From NCBI GenBank assembly GCA_054601695.1, contig BAAHQB010000046.1, forward strand, positions 124,001 through 188,000: 64,000 bases of DNA. Direction: 5' to 3'. Positions within the stretch are counted from its first letter, which is position 1. Every line of letters begins with the position of its first letter. Of the stretch, positions 59,692 to 64,000 are shown piece after piece. The position numbers and the translations under genes were made by a program. Source of the DNA: Amorphochlora amoebiformis. Lineage: Eukaryota > Cercozoa > Chlorarachniophyceae. The notes below the pieces were generated by a model. It was not told the origin of the DNA, ran no database searches, and worked only from the letters and a program-made list of their open reading frames with translations.

Positions 59692-60600
59692 CTTTCATTT
59701 GCCATATTTTAATTAGTTTTAATCGCTCGAGCACGAATATTTAAAACTGTAAAAGTCTAGAAAGGATAGTATCCTAGGTCTATTGGTATCTATTGTATAA
59801 TCCTTTGGAGAGGAAGAGATATTTTTGAGTCTATTTATCATGATATACTCCGGATTATGACTACGTACAGATACTACAGATCTCTAGGATGATCTAGCCA
59901 GATATATACATAAATATATATAATTATATACATACTACTAGACTATAGCTAGTATAGACATATATACATATATGTACTAACAGCACACGCTAACATACAT
60001 ACTAAAAACAGTACTCATGTCTTAGTCAAGTTGCCTCAACTATAGACGCACTAGACGCAAGCCCACCGAAACGACGAAAACGCGTCGAAAACGGCGAAGA
60101 AAACGACTAGTAATGATGATAAACTACTCGAATTAGTCGATATTGTAATTAGAAACAACTTCAACACTAGTCATAATCACAAACAACTGTTGTCAAAAAC
60201 ACCTACTCTTGCTCCTCAACGCAACCTAGCTGGTGCAATCGCTAGCAACCCTGTTACCTGAGCTGTTACCCTGACTGTAGTCCGTCCAGAAGTTTAAAAA
60301 AAAATGGGCTTTCGCTGCAGAGATTCTGGAAAATTCCACTTCGGTTTCTGGGTATGAAGATTTTGACTCCTCTTTTTGGGTACGTAAGAGTATTGGCTCC
60401 TCTTTTGGGTATGTTAGAGTATTGAGTTCGCTTGTGGTCCTATGTTGGTTGTAATTGTTCGAATATGTGTGTGTATTATACATATCATAGAAGATGTGTA
60501 GATAAATAGATGTATACGTATATATATATATGTGTGTGTATGTAAAAATATATATTACATATATATAAATATATAATATGCACACATATATATTTTTATA

Positions 60601-60638
<38 letters not shown>

Positions 60639-60680
60639 TATATGCATGTATTTATATTTAAAATACAACATTATATATTA

Positions 60681-60724
<44 letters not shown>

Positions 60725-60765
60725 AGTTATTTATGTTTCGTGTACATACCCTTTTGCAATATATT

Positions 60766-60819
<54 letters not shown>

Positions 60820-60862
60820 GAAGACTTACATGTATGATATACATATACGCTTCCTACTCATT

Positions 60863-60900
<38 letters not shown>

Positions 60901-60914
60901 CGTATTTCACATAA

Positions 60915-60949
<35 letters not shown>

Positions 60950-61000
60950 TTGAATAGGTATATGTAAATATACCTCTAATCCTTCTTTTCTTCCTTTTTC

Positions 61001-61044
<44 letters not shown>

Positions 61045-61113
61045 TTATATATATACATATATACATATATATATGTATATAAGTATATATATATATATAT
61101 GTATATATATATA

Positions 61114-61163
<50 letters not shown>

Positions 61164-61171
61164 AAATACCT
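59692..61171. other. Convergent spacer OGG1 / TatA
   Basis: 59692-60250 is unique, CTAG-rich DNA with a possible alternative OGG1 last exon (60046-60110). 60250-60480 is unique; a minus-strand ORF there (core EEPILLRTQKEESKSS) is unrecognised. 60490-61170 is AT arrays plus a degenerate copy (about 60976-60998) of the last TatA exon's Lys/Glu-rich end. Confidence 0.5.
60046..60110 (+). other. Candidate alternative last exon of OGG1
   Basis: CTATAG is followed by a segment open to TAG that reads ALDASPPKRRKRVENGEEND, a typical bipartite-like basic tail. It is in phase with a strong GTAAGA donor inside exon 15 (59582), or, starting at 60026, with the exon-14 donor. Confidence 0.4.
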
Positions 61172-61235
61172 TTATTCCTTGTTTTCTTCCTTCTTCTCCT
61201 CCTTAGCGGCCTCTTCACCCTTTTAACACGTATAA

Positions 61236-61269
<34 letters not shown>

Positions 61270-61304
61270 ATATATTGTATAATATGTGTGTATATATAAT
61301 ATAA

Positions 61305-61349
<45 letters not shown>

Positions 61350-61424
61350 TACATGCATACATATACATACAAATATATGCTTATTTATATGTAAATACAT
61401 AAATATGTATATGCACGTACATAT

Positions 61425-61466
<42 letters not shown>

Positions 61467-61467
61467 C

Positions 61468-61515
<48 letters not shown>

Positions 61516-62365
61516 TCTGCTCCAGTCACCCAAATAAAAATAAAAAAAAATAAACATGTACACAAAAAAAACAAGAAATTTCCCCGAAAAATAAAAAAAT
61601 CAGGAATATTCCAGAAAATTCGGAAATGAAGAAGATTTTCTCGAATGTTCCATCTCCTCGCTCTTAAGCTCTTCCTTAAGCGCAAAGAAAACAAGAAATT
61701 TCCCCGAAATAAGAAAGAAATCAGGAATATTCCAGAAATTAGGGAAATGGAGAGGATTTCTCGAATGTTCCACCTCCTCGCTCTTAAGCTCTTCCTTAAG
61801 CTCTTCATTAAACTCCTTTACTGCGGACCCAAGGGATTTAGCGGTAGACCCAAGTTGCTTTCCTGAATAAGCACATTTAGATATAACACACATACATATT
61901 GCATATGCACACATCAGAACACCCTTTTTGGCTCTCTCACATACATGTAAACACATTTACATATAACACACATACATATTATACATGCACACATCAGAAA
62001 CACGCATACATATTGTACATGCACGCATCAGAAACACAGTTTTCTGACTCTCTCACATACATGTAAACACATTTACATATAACACACACATTCCCATATA
62101 TACACATCCATATCATAAATCGACACCATCAACTAGCTCTCTCACATACATTAACACAAATACACATATACAAATATACATATAACGCACGCACCTAACC
62201 CTAACCCTAACCCTAACCCTAACCCTAACCCTAACCCTAACCCTATACATGCACACATCAAACACCGAGTTCTGGAAGCTTGCTGGGGCCGAAAATGAGA
62301 GCGGCGACCCCGCCGATGACAAGAAGCTCTCCGAATCCGAGCCCGAACAACGAGTTGGCAGCAAG
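61172..62365 (-). CDS. tatA: Plastid twin-arginine translocase subunit TatA/Tha4
   Basis: Thylakoid Tat (delta-pH) pathway component that oligomerises at the cpTatC-Hcf106 complex to pass folded proteins. Exons 62266-62365, 61774-61862, 61172-61219 join in phase to 78 residues. The transmembrane helix [12 protein letters not shown] is preceded by FGLGFGE, with the membrane Glu typical of Tha4, and followed by the [10 protein letters not shown] hinge (across a splice junction). An amphipathic helix ([16 protein letters not shown]) and a Lys/Glu-rich tail with stop ([15 protein letters not shown]) complete it. The 5' part is missing: possible targeting exons at 63269-63295 and 63792-63821 are only guesses. 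The first listed exon starts after CCCCTCAG, so it is internal. Confidence 0.92.
61560..61800 (-). repeat. ~110-bp tandem duplication at TatA exon-intron border
   Basis: The end of the middle TatA exon (CTTAAGAGCGAGGAG) with ~90 bp of following intron occurs twice. The first copy has GAG|GTGGAAC, a donor; the second has GAGATGGAAC and no donor. Confidence 0.85.
62194..62245 (-). repeat. Short CCCTAA array in a TatA intron
   Basis: CCCTAA on the plus strand, so TTAGGG in TatA sense. It is not adjacent to a splice site. Confidence 0.95.
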
Positions 62366-62375
62366 CTGAGGGGTA

Positions 62376-62668
62376 TCGATATGTGTGTATAGATATGTAG
62401 ATATCTGTGTATGGATATGTAGATATGTGTGTATGGATATGTAGATATGTGTGTATATGGATATGTAAATATGTGTGTATATGGATATGTAGATATGTGT
62501 GTATATGGATATGTAGATATGTGTGTATATGGATATGCAGATATGTGTGTATATGGATATGTAGATATGTGTGTATTGATATGTAGATATCTGTGTATAG
62601 ATATGTAGATATGCGTCTATGGATATGTAGATATGTGTGTATAGATATGTAGATATGTGTGTATTGAA
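62376..62668. repeat. 20-24-bp minisatellite upstream of the first TatA exon
   Basis: About 13 units of GATATGTAGATATGTGTGTA(TATG). No stop-free coding frame of interest. Confidence 0.92.
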
Positions 62669-62837
62669 TGTGTATGTGTATGAGTAAATTTGTGCATTAG
62701 AAATGGGATTTGAGGGTTATATCTGTATATATATATATATATATATGTATATTATGTATGTATATGTAAGTTATACTCTATTACACAACACACACATATT
62801 TATATACAAATACATATATATATATATATATATATTG

Positions 62838-62881
<44 letters not shown>

Positions 62882-63028
62882 TATATATATGTATATATAT
62901 GTATGTTAATTATACTATTTATTTATATTATATATATGTAAAAATTATTTCTTTTTTTTCCTTTCTCAAAGTTATATTTTTACAATTTATGATATAAAAT
63001 ACCTACATATAATATAAAACAATACATC

Positions 63029-63184
<156 letters not shown>

Positions 63185-63204
63185 TATATATATATATATA
63201 TTAT

Positions 63205-63258
<54 letters not shown>

Positions 63259-63316
63259 TATATTTAACCTGTCTATCGTTCGGCGAGACGTAGGTCTGGA
63301 TGGGGATATATATACA

Positions 63317-63496
<180 letters not shown>

Positions 63497-63610
63497 CATA
63501 TGGATGGGGATAGAAGGTTATAGCTTACATTTAACTATAATGTATATGATATATACATATATATGTGTGTATAAATATATGTTATATATTTACACATGTA
63601 TATATGTATG

Positions 63611-63666
<56 letters not shown>

Positions 63667-63702
63667 CATACATATATTATACATACAGAAGATATCTGTG
63701 TA

Positions 63703-63817
63703 TACCCTTGGGGAGAAGGAGCCCTTAGGGACCATATATATATACATATATATATATATATTTATATATATATATATATATATATGTATACCCTTCGGGA
63801 GAAGGAACCCTTAGGGA

Positions 63818-63821
<4 letters not shown>
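63703..63821 (-). other. Two copies of a short exon-like segment
   Basis: On the minus strand both copies (63792-63821 and about 63706-63735) read ATGGTCCCTAAGGG(C/T)TCCTTCTCC then AGG|GTATAC, encoding MVPKGSFS(R/P)R before a donor. This could be the TatA start exon and its duplicate. Phase 0 would fit, but it is unproved. Confidence 0.3.
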
Positions 63822-63898
<77 letters not shown>

Positions 63899-63901
63899 AA
63901 T

Positions 63902-63966
63902 ATAATATAATAATATAATAATATAATAATATAATAATATAACAATGTAATAATATAATAATATAA

Positions 63967-63970
<4 letters not shown>
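63902..63970. repeat. (AATAT)n tract at window end
   Basis: AATAATAT repeats followed by AT array. Confidence 0.85.

Positions 63971-64000
<30 letters not shown>

Overview
This is nuclear DNA of a eukaryote. It holds many short exons with consensus splice sites and introns of about 64-120 bp or expanded to kilobases. Over half of it is simple sequence: (AT)n arrays everywhere, GA/CT tracts, a 273-nt T run, and large interstitial TTAGGG/CCCTAA arrays. A plastid-type TatA/Tha4 gene together with two flagellar-type genes (IQUB and a sperm-tail PG-rich repeat protein) suggests a flagellated, plastid-bearing alga. The telomere-type repeat is TTAGGG rather than the plant-type TTTAGGG. I cannot name the species.

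The long open frames printed by the repeats (IYIY, SLSL, RERE, LTLT, poly-F/K) are not genes. The real genes were assembled by hand from short islands, requiring AG|exon|GT borders and a matching codon phase at each join.

Genes found: 3470-5224 (-) STPG repeat protein; 5450-8118 (+) IQUB; about 9.27-13.5 kb (-) orphan exon-like islands; 16888-31327 (-) ribonuclease-inhibitor-type LRR gene in about 16 exons, partly damaged; 31963-34822 (+) unrecognised coiled-coil protein, 7 exons; 35341-46944 (-) DPH7, 15 exons, complete; 48958-59691 (+) OGG1, 15 exons, both catalytic residues present; 61172-62365 (-) TatA/Tha4, mature part complete, transit peptide unresolved. Neighbouring genes mostly alternate in strand. 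IQUB and the STPG gene are head to head and probably share a promoter. The other genes are unrelated housekeeping functions (translation-factor modification, base excision repair, thylakoid protein export).

The main novelty lies in the introns. Telomere-like repeats form whole introns or lie against splice sites, and at every such junction they read CCCTAA on the coding strand, so the array itself offers GTAAC-type donors, CTAAC branch-point-like motifs and CTAG/TAAG acceptors. CT microsatellites are likewise pyrimidine-rich on the coding strand. In addition, many exons are accompanied by truncated copies of their own 5' or 3' edge, splice site included, separated by AT arrays. No rRNA, tRNA, CRISPR array or intact transposon was found.
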